Origin: Tessaracoccus caeni
GTDB lineage: Bacteria > Actinomycetota > Actinomycetes > Propionibacteriales > Propionibacteriaceae
DNA length: 64,000 bases
Direction: 5' to 3'
NCBI RefSeq assembly: GCF_029211185.1
Contig: NZ_JARGDO010000016.1
Location: 1-64,000, forward strand
Numbering within the stretch: the first letter of the stretch is position 1; each line of letters opens with the position of its first letter. Positions 5,886-16,130 of this stretch are shown piece after piece. A program made the position numbers and the translations under genes. Under the pieces are notes generated by a model. The model saw nothing but the letters and a program-made list of their open reading frames with translations, was not told the origin of the DNA and ran no database searches.

Positions 5886-8159
5886 TTAACCATTCACGCG
5901 GTAGACGTCGTAGACGCCGGGGACCCTGCGCATCACGTTGATCACGTGCTGCAGGTGTCGGGGGTCTGGCGATTCGAAGGTGATCCGGCCGCTGAACTCG
6001 TGCTGCTTGTTGGTGCGGATGTTGGCCGACAGGATGTCGATGTGCTGCTCCGACAGCGCGGAGCTGACGTCGGACAGCAGCCTGGCGCGGTCGATGCCTT
6101 CGATGTGGATGGTCACCAGGTAGGCGCCCTCGGTCTGCTCGGTCCACTCCACCTTGATCAGGCGCTCGGGCTGCTCGCGCAGCGCCGGCACGTTGGAGCA
6201 GTCGGCTCGGTGCACCGAGACGCCGTCGCCACGGGTGACGAAGCCGATGATCGGGTCGCCCGGCACCGGGTAGCAGCACTTGGCGAACTTGGCGATCACG
6301 GAGTCGTCGCCGTCCACCAAGACCTTGGCTTCCTTGGATGCCCGACGAGGCCGCCGCTCGACGATGACGTCCTCGCTGACCGTGTCGACGGCCTCGTCCT
6401 CGCCGCCGTGCAGCGCGATCAGCTTCTCGACGACGCCCTGCGCCCCGACGTGCCCCTCGCCGATCGCGTTGTACAGAGCGGGGACATCCTTGTGTCCGAG
6501 TTCATTGGCGACCGCCGTGAGGTTCTCCAGCGTCAGCAGCCGCTGCAGCGGCATGCCTGTGCGGCGGATGTCCTTGGCCAGGATCTCCTTGCCGGCCTCG
6601 ATGCTCTCGTCGCGCCGCTCGCGGCTGAAGTACGACTTGATCTTCTGCCGAGCCCGGCTGGAGACGACGAAGCTGAGCCAGTCGCGGCTGGGGCCTGCAT
6701 GCTCGGACTTGGAGGTGAGCACCTCCACCTTGTCGCCCTGCTGGAGCTTCGTCGAGAGCGACACCAGGCGCCCGTTCACCCGTGCGCCGATGCAGCGATA
6801 GCCCACCTCGGTGTGCACCGAGAACGCGAAGTCGACGGGCGTGGCGCCGACGGGCAGCGCGATCACCTCGCCCTTCGGCGTGAAGACATAGATCTCGTCG
6901 GCATTGATCTCGAACATGACGGAGTCGAGGAACTCGGAGGGATCCTCCGTCTCCTTCGACATCACGCCCAGCTGATGCATCGCCTTCAGACCGGCGTCCT
7001 CGGGCGAGACGCCGGCACGCAGGTCTTCCTTGTACTTCCAGTGCGCCGCGACGCCGTACTCCGCGCGACGATGCATCTCGTGGGTGCGGATCTGGAACTC
7101 GACCGGCTCGTTCTGATCGCCCAGCACCGTCGTGTGCAGCGACTGGTACATGTTGAACTTGGGGTTGGCGATGTAGTCCTTGAACCGTCCCGGAATGGGC
7201 TTCCATGCGGCGTGGGCCACGCCGAGCACCGCGTAGCAGTCGCGCACCTCGTCGACGAGCACCCGCAGCCCGATCAGGTCGTAGATGTCCCTGAAGTCGC
7301 GGCCGCGCACGATCATCTTCTGGTAGATCGAGTAGTAGTGCTTGGGCCGGCCGTACACCGTCGCCTTGATCCTGGCCTCTGCGAGCAGGCCCTGGAACTC
7401 GGAGATCAGCTGCCGCAGGTACCGATCGCGGCCAGGAGCCTGCCCGGCCACCATCTCGACGATCTCGGCGTAGAACTTGGGCTCCAGCACCTGGAAGGAC
7501 AGATCCTCGAGCTCCCACTTGATGGTGTTCATGCCCAGCCGGTGGGCCAGCGGGGCGAAGATGTTGAGGGTCTCGGTGGCGATCCGCGCCTGCGACTCGG
7601 GCTTCATCGCGCCGAGGGTGCGCATGTTGTGCAGCCGGTCGGCCAGCTTGATGACCAGCACGCGCACCTCTTCGGAGGTGGCCATGATCATCTTGCGGAT
7701 GGTCTCGGCCTTCGCCGTCTCTCCGTAGGTGAGCTTGTCCAGCTTGGTCACGCCGTCGACCATGTGGGCGATCTCTTCGCCGAAGTCGACGCGCAGCTGA
7801 TCCAGCGTGTACGGCGTGTCCTCGACGGTGTCGTGCAGCAAGGCGGCCGCCAGCACCGGCTCGGTCATGCCGAGCTCGGCCAGGATCGTCGTCACGGACA
7901 GGGGGTGGGTGATGTAGGGGTCGCCGGTCTTGCGGGTCTGGCCCTCGTGGTAGCGCTCGGCGGTGCGATAGGCGCGCTCGATCAGCGCCAGGTCGGCCTT
8001 GGGATGATTGGTGCGCACGATCCGGAACAGCGGATCCAGCACGGCCGACTTCGGCTGCACCGCGCCGAGGCGTGCCAGCCGATGACGCATCCGAAGGCGT
8101 GGCGGCGGCGGAACAGCCGCTCCGGAACCCGACGCCGTCGCGCCATAGCTTTCAGCCAT
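5886..8159 (-). CDS. rel: Bifunctional (p)ppGpp synthetase/hydrolase Rel
   Basis: About 757 residues, full length for the single Rel of actinobacteria. Domains in order: HD hydrolase (THPLSVTTILAELG and AALLHDTVEDT, about residues 80-115), synthetase (GLRVLVDEVRDCYAVLG, RFKDYIANPKFNMYQSLHTTV), TGS (IYVFTPKGEVIALPVGATP), a helical region with RRTGMPL, and a C-terminal ACT domain. It makes and degrades (p)ppGpp for the stringent response at the ribosome. ATG at 8159 follows a TTG and a GGGAGGGG ribosome site. It is the last gene of the core minus-strand block, and its 3' end abuts the AT-rich defence-like island, so this is the island's right edge. Confidence 0.97.
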   Translation of the reverse strand: MAESYGATASGSGAAVPPPPRLRMRHRLARLGAVQPKSAVLDPLFRIVRTNHPKADLALIERAYRTAERYHEGQTRKTGDPYITHPLSVTTILAELGMTEPVLAAALLHDTVEDTPYTLDQLRVDFGEEIAHMVDGVTKLDKLTYGETAKAETIRKMIMATSEEVRVLVIKLADRLHNMRTLGAMKPESQARIATETLNIFAPLAHRLGMNTIKWELEDLSFQVLEPKFYAEIVEMVAGQAPGRDRYLRQLISEFQGLLAEARIKATVYGRPKHYYSIYQKMIVRGRDFRDIYDLIGLRVLVDEVRDCYAVLGVAHAAWKPIPGRFKDYIANPKFNMYQSLHTTVLGDQNEPVEFQIRTHEMHRRAEYGVAAHWKYKEDLRAGVSPEDAGLKAMHQLGVMSKETEDPSEFLDSVMFEINADEIYVFTPKGEVIALPVGATPVDFAFSVHTEVGYRCIGARVNGRLVSLSTKLQQGDKVEVLTSKSEHAGPSRDWLSFVVSSRARQKIKSYFSRERRDESIEAGKEILAKDIRRTGMPLQRLLTLENLTAVANELGHKDVPALYNAIGEGHVGAQGVVEKLIALHGGEDEAVDTVSEDVIVERRPRRASKEAKVLVDGDDSVIAKFAKCCYPVPGDPIIGFVTRGDGVSVHRADCSNVPALREQPERLIKVEWTEQTEGAYLVTIHIEGIDRARLLSDVSSALSEQHIDILSANIRTNKQHEFSGRITFESPDPRHLQHVINVMRRVPGVYDVYRVNG

Positions 8160-8251
8160 CAAGCCCGTACCCCTCCCTTGTCAGCCAGGTCAGCCACTCT
8201 GCGTGCCCATGATACGCGGGTAGAGGTCGGCATCGGCTGAACATGGCGCCG

Positions 8252-9325
8252 CTAGTCGGAGTTCAGGTCGCGCAGCGTCTCGCGGCGGGTCTGGCTGGCC
8301 TTGCGCACGACGATCAGCTCGTCGCCCACCTCGATCCGCGCCGCCGTCGAGTCGTAGAAGCGGCGCAGCGTGCCGCGCCTGATCAAGCCGATCACGCGTT
8401 CGCTCTTGATCGCCGACGGCGGCTGCCCGGCCTCCTCCGACGTGGCCAGCCGCTGATGCACCTCGAGCCCCTCACCGCCGGTGAGCAGATCCTGGATGAT
8501 GGTGCCCAGCTCGGGACCGATCGCCGACAGCCCGACCAGACGTCCGACGGTCTCCGACGACGTCACCACCGACGTGGCCCCCGACTGTTTCACCAACGGC
8601 ACGTTCTGGTGCTGGCGCACGGCGACGACGATGCCCGCCGACGGGTTCAGCTGCCGCACGGTCAGCGTCGCGAGGATCGCGGTGTCGTCGCGGCCGAGCG
8701 CGATGATCACCTCGCGCGCCTTGGAGATCTCGGCCCGGCGCAGCAGGTCGCGGCGCGTGGCGTCGCCGAGGAAGGACGCGATGCCGTCCATGCTCGCGTC
8801 CTCGATGGCGGTCTCGTTGTTGTCGATCACCACGATCTTCTGCACGGACTCGCCGTGCCGACGCAGCGTGTTGACGGCGCTTCGGCCCATGGTGCCGTAC
8901 CCGATGACGACGACGTGGTTGCGCATCCTCTTCCTCCATTGCATGTCCCGGATCGCGCGGCTTCCCTGATTGGCCAGCACCTGGATGGTGGTGCCCACCA
9001 ACAGCACAAGGAAGCCGATGCGCATGGGCGTCATCACCATCACGTTGATCAGCCGCGCCTGTTGTGTGATCGGCGTGATGTCACCGTAGCCCGTCGTGGT
9101 GAGGGTCACCGTCGCGTAGTAGAGCGCGTCCACGAACGAGACGCCGTCGCCCGCGACGTTGTCCACATAGCCCGCCCGATCGACGTACACCAGCAAAGTG
9201 GCGGCGAAAAGCAGCAACAACGCCAGCAGCGCCCTGCGCGCCAGCTCCGCGATGGGCGAGCGGGCGATCCGCGGGAGGTTAACCAGCGAGTGGGGTGCAC
9301 CGGCCGGCGGGCGCGAAGGAGCCAT
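8252..9325 (-). CDS. Two-TM potassium channel with RCK (TrkA-N) domain
   Basis: 357 residues. One membrane helix (about 31-48), a pore loop with selectivity filter TTTGYGD (76-82), a second helix (about 101-117), then a cytosolic Rossmann RCK domain with GYGTMGRS (142-149), IDNNETAIEDA and GDATRRDLL, and a C-terminal TrkA-C-like region (about 285-345). It is predicted to be a ligand-gated K+ channel of the MthK/Kch type. It starts 3 bases after apt, so it is likely co-transcribed. The ligand cannot be read from sequence. 8163-8251 carries the rel upstream region with a TATCAT element. Confidence 0.9.
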   Translation of the reverse strand: MAPSRPPAGAPHSLVNLPRIARSPIAELARRALLALLLLFAATLLVYVDRAGYVDNVAGDGVSFVDALYYATVTLTTTGYGDITPITQQARLINVMVMTPMRIGFLVLLVGTTIQVLANQGSRAIRDMQWRKRMRNHVVVIGYGTMGRSAVNTLRRHGESVQKIVVIDNNETAIEDASMDGIASFLGDATRRDLLRRAEISKAREVIIALGRDDTAILATLTVRQLNPSAGIVVAVRQHQNVPLVKQSGATSVVTSSETVGRLVGLSAIGPELGTIIQDLLTGGEGLEVHQRLATSEEAGQPPSAIKSERVIGLIRRGTLRRFYDSTAARIEVGDELIVVRKASQTRRETLRDLNSD

Positions 9326-9328
9326 GGC

Positions 9329-9853
9329 TCATACTTGCAGCAAAGCCGAGAAGGCGTCGATACCCGCCGCTGCGAGCCGCTCGCGTCCGGAGAGTTCGGT
9401 GAGCTCCACGACCACCGCGATCTGGGCCAGCTCGGCCCCAGCCTGGCGCAGCAACGCGGCCGTCGCCGCCACCGTTCCGCCGGTGGCGAGCACATCGTCG
9501 ACGATCATCACCCGAGAACCCGGACGAATCGCGTCGGTGCGCATGGTGAGCGTCTCGGAGCCATACTCCAGCTGATAGGACTCCTCGAACAGCTCCCCCG
9601 GGAGCTTGCCCGGCTTGCGCACCGGGACGAAGCCGGCGCCCAATGCCAGCGCGACGGGCGCCGCGAAGATGAAACCCCGGGCCTCCATGCCCACCACGTA
9701 GTCGACGCCCTCCGGCGCCCCCGCCACCAATTGATCGATGGCGGCCCGAAAGCCCTCGGCCGAAGCCAACAGCGGAGTGATGTCCTTGAACAGCACGCCG
9801 GGCAACGGATAGTCCGGGAAGTCCCGGACCAAGGCCCCGATGTCGATGCTCAT
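9329..9853 (-). CDS. apt: Adenine phosphoribosyltransferase
   Basis: 174 residues, normal length. It has PGVLFKDITPLL near the N-terminus, GMEARGFIFAAPVA, and the PRPP-binding loop VMIVDDVLATGGTVAA. It converts adenine and PRPP to AMP in purine salvage. The start codon overlaps the secF stop by one base (TGATG), and apt between secF and rel is the usual actinobacterial order. Confidence 0.96.
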   Translation of the reverse strand: MSIDIGALVRDFPDYPLPGVLFKDITPLLASAEGFRAAIDQLVAGAPEGVDYVVGMEARGFIFAAPVALALGAGFVPVRKPGKLPGELFEESYQLEYGSETLTMRTDAIRPGSRVMIVDDVLATGGTVAATAALLRQAGAELAQIAVVVELTELSGRERLAAAGIDAFSALLQV

Positions 9854-11001
9854 CAGTGCCGCTTCCGCTCCGACCGGGTCTGCTTGGCACGGCGACGCTC
9901 CCGCTCTTCGCGGCTTTCGCCATGCTCGGCGAGGAACTCGGCCGACGGCACGGAGACGGTGGTCACGATCGGGGCCTCCGCGACGTCGTCGCGATGCTCC
10001 ACGCGACGCTGTGAGCGGGCCGCGCGGCGTGCCAGCTTCTCACGGTGCGCGACCATGGCGGGCTCGCGCTCCTTCAGCCACACCAGCAGCGGAACCGCGA
10101 GGAACAGCGACGAGTAGGCGCCGGCGATCATGCCGACGAGCAAGGCCAGGCCGAGGTCGGCCAGCGGCGCGCTCTGCAGCCAGCTGCCCGCGATGAACAG
10201 CGCGGCCACCGGCAGCACGCCGATCACCGTGGTGTTCAGCGACCGGATGATCACCTGGTTGGCCGCGTGGTTGGCCTCATAGCCATAGGTGTGGTTGCCG
10301 TCCTCCAGGCCCTTCGTGTTCTCGCGCACCTTGTCGAACACCACGACGGTGTCGTAGAGGGAGTAGCCGAGGATGGTGAGCACGCCGATCACGGTCGACG
10401 GGGTCACCGTGAAGCCGACCAGGGCGTAGACCGCGACGGTGATCAGCAGGTCGTGCAGCACCGCGGCGATCGCCGAGATCGACATCTTCCAGTTCCGGAA
10501 GTAGAGGCCGATCAGCAGCATCACCAGGCCGAGGAACACCACCAGGGCGACGAAGCCCTGCCGGGAGATCTCCTTGCCCCACGAGGCGCCGATCGAGTTG
10601 TAGGTGACCTGGTCGGGCGCCACGCTCGCCACGTCGGCGATCTCGGTGCGCAGCGTCGCGGTCTCATCGGCCGCCAGGATGCGGGTCTGGATCCGCACCG
10701 ACTCCTCGCCGATGGAGAACACCTGAGCGTTCAGATCCGGCACGGAGAACTCTTGGACGGCGTCGCGCACCTCGTCGACGGTGGTCTCGGTGACCGTCAT
10801 CGGCACCTGGAAGTCGGTGCCACCGGTGAACTCGATGCCGAGGGTCAAGCCCCGGAACACGAGGATCAGCACGGTGATCGCGAGCAGCACGCCGGTGACG
10901 GTGAACCACAGCTTGGTGTGCTTGACGAAGTCGTAAGAGACCTGGCCGGTGTAGAGCCGGTGCGCCAGCGTCTGCTTCTTGGGGGTCTGAGCGGTTTCCA
11001 T
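9853..11001 (-). CDS. secF: Protein translocase subunit SecF
   Basis: 382 residues. First TM helix at about 31-50, a periplasmic loop beginning with LGIEFTGGTDFQVPM, then five TM helices with the conserved VGFTVTPSTVIGVLTILGYSLYDTVVVFDKVREN segment typical of SecF. It works with SecD to pull secreted proteins out of the translocon using the proton gradient. ATG at 11001 is preferred over an in-frame codon at 11043, because AGGAGG lies 8 bases before it inside the end of secD. A long basic C-terminal tail (RRAARSQRR and following) is common in actinobacterial SecF. Confidence 0.95.
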   Translation of the reverse strand: METAQTPKKQTLAHRLYTGQVSYDFVKHTKLWFTVTGVLLAITVLILVFRGLTLGIEFTGGTDFQVPMTVTETTVDEVRDAVQEFSVPDLNAQVFSIGEESVRIQTRILAADETATLRTEIADVASVAPDQVTYNSIGASWGKEISRQGFVALVVFLGLVMLLIGLYFRNWKMSISAIAAVLHDLLITVAVYALVGFTVTPSTVIGVLTILGYSLYDTVVVFDKVRENTKGLEDGNHTYGYEANHAANQVIIRSLNTTVIGVLPVAALFIAGSWLQSAPLADLGLALLVGMIAGAYSSLFLAVPLLVWLKEREPAMVAHREKLARRAARSQRRVEHRDDVAEAPIVTTVSVPSAEFLAEHGESREERERRRAKQTRSERKRH

Positions 11002-11002
11002 C

Positions 11003-12610
11003 TCATGCCTCCTGAACGGCGACGGCGGAACGGCGACGGCCACGACGGCCGAGCAGCGAAGCGCGACTGACGCCCATGTGCTCGGGATCGAGGCCGGAGA
11101 GCTTGTGGCCCTCGCCGAAGAACTTGGTCTTGCCCAGCAGGTGCATCAGCGGCACGGTGAAGAAGAAACACACCGCGAGGTCGATCACCGTGGTGAGTCC
11201 CAAGGTGAACGCGAAGCCGCGCACGCCGCCGAAGGCGAGGAAGAACAGCACGACCGCGGAGAGCAGCGACACCGCGTCGGAGATCACGATGGTGCCACGG
11301 GCCTTCTTCCAGCCCGAGCTCAAGGAGGAGGTCAGGCTGCGGCCGTCGCGGATCTCGTCGCGGATGCGTTCGAAGTAGATGATGAACGAGTCGGCGGTCA
11401 CGGCGATACCGACGATCGCGCCCGCGACGCCGGGCAGGTTGAGCGCGAAGCCGACCGCCTCGCCCAGCAGCACCATCACCCCGTAGGTGGCGGAGGCCGC
11501 GACGGCGAGCGAACCGACCACCACGATGCCGAGCCCGCGGTAGTAGGCGAAGGAGTAGACGGCGACCGCCCCGAGGCCCAGCAGGCCCGCGATGACGCCG
11601 ACGCGCAGCTGCTCACCGCCGAGCGTCGGGGAGACGCTCTCCACCTGGGAGGTCTCGAAGTCGAGCGGCAGGGCGCCGAACTTCAGAATGTTGGCCAGCG
11701 AGGCCGCCGAATCCGCGGTGAAGCCGCCGCTGATGGACGCCTCGCCGGTGGGGATGCGGGCCTGCGCCGACGCATAGGAGCGCACGACGCCGTCGAGCAC
11801 GATGGCGAAGGTGCGGTTGGGGTAGTCCTGGGACGCCCAGCTGGTCAGCTCGTCCAGCGCCGTAGCGCCGGTGGAGTCCACCTGCAGCGAGACGGAGTAT
11901 GTCAGATCGCCCTGCTGGATGCCGGAGGTGGCGGTCGTGACGCTCTGCCCCTGGATGGCCACCGGGCCGAGCAGGAACTTCTGCGCGTTCTCCTCGTCGC
12001 AGGCCACGGTCGGCGCGTCGAGTCGCTCGACGACCTCGTCACCGCAGCTGAAGTTCTCAAGCGTCTCCAGATCGGCCTCGGTGGGCTGGTAGGCCACCAC
12101 GTCGGCGACGGGCAGCATCTGGTCCTCACCGCTCGGCGTCGCATCGGCGTCGTCCTCGGACTCGGTGGGTTCGGGCTTGGGCAGGCCCGGCACCGTGGGT
12201 TCGTCGCTGGGCTCGGCCTCCGGATCGACGACGCCGTCCGCAGCCGTCGCGGTGATCACCGGACGGAAGGACAGCTGGGCCGTGGCGCCGACCAGCTCGA
12301 CCAGATCGTCGCGGCTGATATTCGGGGCCGAGACGACGATGTTGCGGTCGCCCGCCGTCGTCACGGATGCCTCACCGACACCAAGGCTGTCCACGCGCTG
12401 CTGAATGATGCCTCGCGCCAAGCTCAGCGACTCCGCCGGAACGACGTCGTTGGTGGCGGTCAGCGTGATCGTCATGCCGCCCCGCAGGTCGAGGCCGAGT
12501 TTCGGCGTCCACGTGCTGGTGGACGCCATGATCACATAAAGGAGAGCGATCACGCCCAGGAAGACGGCGAGCGTCCTCCCTGGGCGTGACGTACGCGCGC
12601 GTGTAGCCAC
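11003..12610 (-). CDS. secD: Protein translocase subunit SecD
   Basis: 535 residues. N-terminal TM helix, then LGLDLRGGMTITL, a large periplasmic domain with an acidic Pro-rich insertion (about 120-155), the conserved GALPLDFE and VESVSPTLGGEQLR, and a C-terminal TM bundle with TADSFIIYFERIRDE. It partners SecF and YajC in late steps of protein export. GTG start. Tight spacing to yajC (18 bases) and secF (1 base) indicates one operon. Confidence 0.95.
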   Translation of the reverse strand: MATRARTSRPGRTLAVFLGVIALLYVIMASTSTWTPKLGLDLRGGMTITLTATNDVVPAESLSLARGIIQQRVDSLGVGEASVTTAGDRNIVVSAPNISRDDLVELVGATAQLSFRPVITATAADGVVDPEAEPSDEPTVPGLPKPEPTESEDDADATPSGEDQMLPVADVVAYQPTEADLETLENFSCGDEVVERLDAPTVACDEENAQKFLLGPVAIQGQSVTTATSGIQQGDLTYSVSLQVDSTGATALDELTSWASQDYPNRTFAIVLDGVVRSYASAQARIPTGEASISGGFTADSAASLANILKFGALPLDFETSQVESVSPTLGGEQLRVGVIAGLLGLGAVAVYSFAYYRGLGIVVVGSLAVAASATYGVMVLLGEAVGFALNLPGVAGAIVGIAVTADSFIIYFERIRDEIRDGRSLTSSLSSGWKKARGTIVISDAVSLLSAVVLFFLAFGGVRGFAFTLGLTTVIDLAVCFFFTVPLMHLLGKTKFFGEGHKLSGLDPEHMGVSRASLLGRRGRRRSAVAVQEA

Positions 12611-12628
12611 GGTGGGTCAGATTCCCTA

Positions 12629-13075
12629 CTACTTGGTGTTGGTGTCGTCTTCGGGGGTTCCGGCGACCTCGTCCGCCGGCGCCGCGGGCGCCTCGGGTGC
12701 GTCGTCGCGATCGAAGTTGGCGGCGATCTCGTCGAAGCGATCCAGCTCGGCGGACTCGGCCTCGTCCTGGACCTCGACGGCGCTCTCCTCGGACAGCTCG
12801 TCGGTGAAGACGAACTCCTCGTCGCTGTCACCCACGACGCGAGCGACGTTGCCCTTCAGCACGGTGATCTCGGTGCCGGGAGCCAGTTCGACGATCAGCT
12901 GGCGGTCGCCCACGTGCACGACGGTGGCGAAGATGCCGCTGGTCAGCAGCACGCGGGTGCCGGCCTCGATCGAGTCGATCAGAGCCTGGTGTTCCTTCGC
13001 CCGCTTCTGCTGGGGACGGATCATCAGAAAGTACATGATCGCACCGAAGGCGACGATCATCAGGAGCATATCCAT
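12629..13075 (-). CDS. yajC: Preprotein translocase subunit YajC
   Basis: About 148 residues. A single N-terminal TM helix (MLLMIVAFGAIMYFLMI) is followed by the family motif RPQQKRAKEHQ and a small beta domain with GTRVLLTSGIFATVV. An acidic, low-complexity C-terminal tail (rich in E, D and A) extends past the usual length. ATG at 13075 was chosen. A TTG at 13084 in the same frame is also possible. It associates with SecDF. Confidence 0.92.
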   Translation of the reverse strand: MDMLLMIVAFGAIMYFLMIRPQQKRAKEHQALIDSIEAGTRVLLTSGIFATVVHVGDRQLIVELAPGTEITVLKGNVARVVGDSDEEFVFTDELSEESAVEVQDEAESAELDRFDEIAANFDRDDAPEAPAAPADEVAGTPEDDTNTK

Positions 13076-13133
13076 GGTTCTCAAAACCTATTCGTATCGA
13101 AATTGGTGGTCGGCCATCCGTCAGGATAGCCGA

Positions 13134-14168
13134 TCAGGTGAGGGGGTCGTCGAACAGCCCCGGCGCGGCGGGCTCCGGCGCGGCTAGCCCGAGATGGCGG
13201 TAGCCGGCGGCGGTGGGCACCCGGCCCCGGGGGGTGCGCAGCATCAGGCCCTCACGGATGAGGAAGGGCTCCGCGACCTCCGCCACGGTGTCGATCTCCT
13301 CGCCGACGCTCAATGCCAGCGTGGAGAGCCCGACGGGGGCGCCATGGAACTTGATGCAGAGGGCCTCGAGAACCTGACGGTCCAGCCGGTCGAGGCCGCG
13401 CTCGTCCACCTCGTAGAGTTCCAGCGCCAAGCGGGCGACGTCGACGTCGAGCAGGTCGCGGCCGTGCACCTGGCCGTAGTCGCGAACCCGGCGCAGCAGC
13501 CGGTTGGCGATCCGGGGCGTGCCACGGGACCGTCCTGCCACCTCGACGGCCGCCGCTGGGGACAGTCGGACGCCGAGCTTGTCGGCCGAGGTGGCGACGA
13601 TCCGGGCCAGGTCTGCGGGCTGGTAGAAGTCGAGGTTGGCGGTGAAGCCGAAGCGATCGCGCAGCGGACCCGGTAGCAGGCCAGCTCGCGTGGTGGCGCC
13701 GACCAGGGTGAACTGCGGCAGCTCGATCGGGATGGCGGTGGCTCCTGGCCCCTTGCCCACCACCACGTCGACGCGGAAGTCCTCCATCGCCAGGTAGAGC
13801 AGCTCCTCGGCGGGGCGGGACAGCCGGTGGATCTCGTCGAGGAAGAGCACCTCGTGCTCGTCCAGCCCGGACAGGATGGCGGCCAGGTCGCCGGCGTGCT
13901 GAATGGCCGGACCCGACGAGATGCGCAGCTTGGTGCCGAGCTCGTTGGCGATGATCATGGCGAGCGTCGTCTTGCCCAGTCCGGGGGGCCCGGACAGCAG
14001 CACGTGATCGGGCGCCGTGCCGCGATGACGGGCGGCGGCCAGCACCAGGGACAGCTGGTCGCGCACGCGCGGCTGGCCGTGGAAGTCGTCGAGCCGCTTA
14101 GGCCGCAGGGCCGCCTCGAAGTCGTGCTCCTCCGGCATGGCCTCGGGATCGATGGGCCGCTCCATCAT
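13134..14168 (-). CDS. ruvB: Holliday junction branch-migration helicase RuvB
   Basis: 344 residues. AAA+ core with Walker [10 protein letters not shown], Walker [10 protein letters not shown], sensor 1 GATTRAGLL and arginine finger in GPLRDRFG, followed by the winged-helix C-terminus with [15 protein letters not shown] [16 protein letters not shown]. It drives branch migration of RuvA-bound junctions. Its ATG overlaps the ruvA stop (ATGA), so it is coupled to ruvA. Confidence 0.97.
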   Translation of the reverse strand: MMERPIDPEAMPEEHDFEAALRPKRLDDFHGQPRVRDQLSLVLAAARHRGTAPDHVLLSGPPGLGKTTLAMIIANELGTKLRISSGPAIQHAGDLAAILSGLDEHEVLFLDEIHRLSRPAEELLYLAMEDFRVDVVVGKGPGATAIPIELPQFTLVGATTRAGLLPGPLRDRFGFTANLDFYQPADLARIVATSADKLGVRLSPAAAVEVAGRSRGTPRIANRLLRRVRDYGQVHGRDLLDVDVARLALELYEVDERGLDRLDRQVLEALCIKFHGAPVGLSTLALSVGEEIDTVAEVAEPFLIREGLMLRTPRGRVPTAAGYRHLGLAAPEPAAPGLFDDPLT

Positions 14169-14782
14169 CGCCTCGCCAGGGTGTTCAGCGCGGCGCGCAT
14201 GAGCTTGGCGACGCCGATGTTAGGATCCTCCGCGACGAGCGGCGCCACGGCGTCGCAGGCGGCACCGGCGTCGCGGGCCGACCAGCCGAGGCTCTGCAGG
14301 CCGTCGATCACCTGCGTGCGCCACAGCTCGGCCTCGGCTTCGGCGACGGTCGGCGTGACCGGCTCTTCGTCAGAGGCGGTCAGCACCAGCACCTTGTCCT
14401 TGAGTTCTAGGACCAGTTTCTGCGCGCCCTTGCGGCCGATGCCGGGCACCGCGCACAGTCGGTTGAGATCCTCGGCCAGCACCGCGCGGCGCAGCTCGGC
14501 CGCACCAAGGGTCGAGACGATCGCCACCGCAAGCTTCGGGCCGACTCCGGAAGCCGTCTGCACCAGCTCGAAAGCCTCGCGCTCGTCCACGCCCTGGAAG
14601 GCGAACAGCGACAACGAGTCCTCGCGCACCACAAGGCTGGTGAACACCGTGACGGTCTCCCCCGGCCGCAGCGCCGCTGCGGTGGCGGGCGTGGTGGTGG
14701 CGCGGAAGCCGACGCCCTGCACGTCGATGACGAACCACGTGGCGCCTGCGGTGACGACGGTTCCGGTGAGCTGCGAGATCAT
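14165..14782 (-). CDS. ruvA: Holliday junction binding protein RuvA
   Basis: 205 residues. OB-fold N-terminus beginning [10 protein letters not shown], paired helix-hairpin-helix motifs ([36 protein letters not shown]), and a C-terminal UBA-like domain that contacts RuvB. The frame is open further upstream, but ATG at 14782 overlaps the ruvC stop (ATGA) and gives the normal N-terminus. Confidence 0.96.
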   Translation of the reverse strand: MISQLTGTVVTAGATWFVIDVQGVGFRATTTPATAAALRPGETVTVFTSLVVREDSLSLFAFQGVDEREAFELVQTASGVGPKLAVAIVSTLGAAELRRAVLAEDLNRLCAVPGIGRKGAQKLVLELKDKVLVLTASDEEPVTPTVAEAEAELWRTQVIDGLQSLGWSARDAGAACDAVAPLVAEDPNIGVAKLMRAALNTLARR

Positions 14783-15300
14783 CGCTTTCCCTTCGCTGCA
14801 GCGATCGCTGCGGCATAGCGGTTGGTGGCGGGGGCCCGCCAGAGGTGGCACATCGCGATGGCCAGCGCGTCGGCGGCGTCGGCGGGCTTGACCGGCGCCT
14901 CCAGCTTGAGCAGGCGCTGCACCATGAGCCCCACCTGCGCCTTGTCGGCGCGACCCGAGCCCGTGACGGCCGTCTTCACTTCGCTGGGCGTATGGAATGC
15001 CACAGGCAGCCCGGCCCTGGCACCTACCAACGCTGCTACTCCGGCTGCCTGCATGGTGTCGGCCACCGAATGCAGGTTGTGCTGGGCGAAGACCCGCTCG
15101 ATGGCCACGGCCTCGGGGCGGTGCTCGTCGATCCATTCCTGCAGCCCGGCCTCCAGCCGCACCAGGCGTCTGGCGACGTCGAGCTCGGCGGGCGTGCGCA
15201 CCACACCCACGGCGATCAGGCGCGGCGGCTTGCCCACTGTGCCGTCGACGATGCCGATGCCGCAGCGGGTCAGGCCGGGGTCGATGCCGATGACGCGCAT
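14779..15300 (-). CDS. ruvC: Crossover junction endodeoxyribonuclease RuvC
   Basis: 173 residues. RNase H-fold nuclease with the metal-binding acidic residues in [12 protein letters not shown] (first Asp), [10 protein letters not shown] (Glu) and the C-terminal [15 protein letters not shown] (two Asp). It resolves Holliday junctions in the RuvABC complex. First of the ruvC-ruvA-ruvB set, 13 bases after yebC. Confidence 0.97.
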   Translation of the reverse strand: MRVIGIDPGLTRCGIGIVDGTVGKPPRLIAVGVVRTPAELDVARRLVRLEAGLQEWIDEHRPEAVAIERVFAQHNLHSVADTMQAAGVAALVGARAGLPVAFHTPSEVKTAVTGSGRADKAQVGLMVQRLLKLEAPVKPADAADALAIAMCHLWRAPATNRYAAAIAAAKGKR

Positions 15301-15313
15301 GGGGAGGGGACGG

Positions 15314-16087
15314 CTAGTCCTCGTCCTCCAGCGCGGCCTCCACCTCGGGGGTGAGATCGATGTTGGTGTAGACGTTCTGCACGTCGTCGGAGTCTTCCAG
15401 CGCGTCGATGATGCGGAACACCTTCTGCGCCGCCTCGACGGTGTCGATCACGGTGTCGTAGGAGGCGACGAACTGCACCTCGGCGGAGTCGTAGTCGTAC
15501 CCGGCGGCCTGGATGGCCTTGCGCACCTCGACGGTGTCGTTGGGGTCGCACACGGCTTCCCAGTTGACGCCGTCGTCGTTGACCTCTTCGAGGCCCGCCT
15601 CCAGGGCCGCCTCGAGCACGTCGTCGTCGCTGATCGCGCCGCTTGGCTGCGCCTTGGGCACAATGACGACGCCCTTGCGGGAGAACAGCCGCTGCACCGA
15701 GCCGACGTCGGCCATGGTGCCGCCGTTGCGGGTGACGGCGACGCGCACGTCGGACGCCGAGCGATTGCGGTTGTCGGTGAGGCACTCGATCAGGACGGCC
15801 ACGCCGGCCGCGCCATAGGCCTCGTACATGATGGTCTCGTAGTCGGCGCCCCCGGACTCCGCACCGGAACCGCGCTTCACGGCGCGGTCGATGTTGTCGT
15901 TGGGCACCGAGGACTTCTTCGCCTTCTGGATGGCGTCGAACAGCGTCGGATTGCCTGAGGGATCGCCGCCGCCGAGCCTCGCAGCCACCTCGACGTTCTT
16001 GATCAGCTTGGCGAACAGCTTGCCGCGCTTGGCGTCGATAACAGCCTTCTTGTGCTTGGTCGTCGCCCATTTGGAGTGTCCGGACAC
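15314..16087 (-). CDS. yebC: YebC/PmpR-family regulator
   Basis: 257 residues, usual length. Begins [28 protein letters not shown], the family hallmark, followed by [34 protein letters not shown] and FSRKGVVIV. Family members act as DNA-binding regulators, and some are now described as ribosome-associated factors that relieve stalling. Position upstream of ruvC is conserved across actinobacteria. Confidence 0.95.
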   Translation of the reverse strand: MSGHSKWATTKHKKAVIDAKRGKLFAKLIKNVEVAARLGGGDPSGNPTLFDAIQKAKKSSVPNDNIDRAVKRGSGAESGGADYETIMYEAYGAAGVAVLIECLTDNRNRSASDVRVAVTRNGGTMADVGSVQRLFSRKGVVIVPKAQPSGAISDDDVLEAALEAGLEEVNDDGVNWEAVCDPNDTVEVRKAIQAAGYDYDSAEVQFVASYDTVIDTVEAAQKVFRIIDALEDSDDVQNVYTNIDLTPEVEAALEDED

Positions 16088-16130
16088 AGGGCTCCCTTCA
16101 GATCATCACTCTCGAATTGCCACGCACACT

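Noticed and set aside
8243..10117. Long plus-strand frame opposite the K+ channel, apt and secF
   Set aside because: Antisense shadow of high-GC genes with Arg/His/Asp-rich composition and no family motif.
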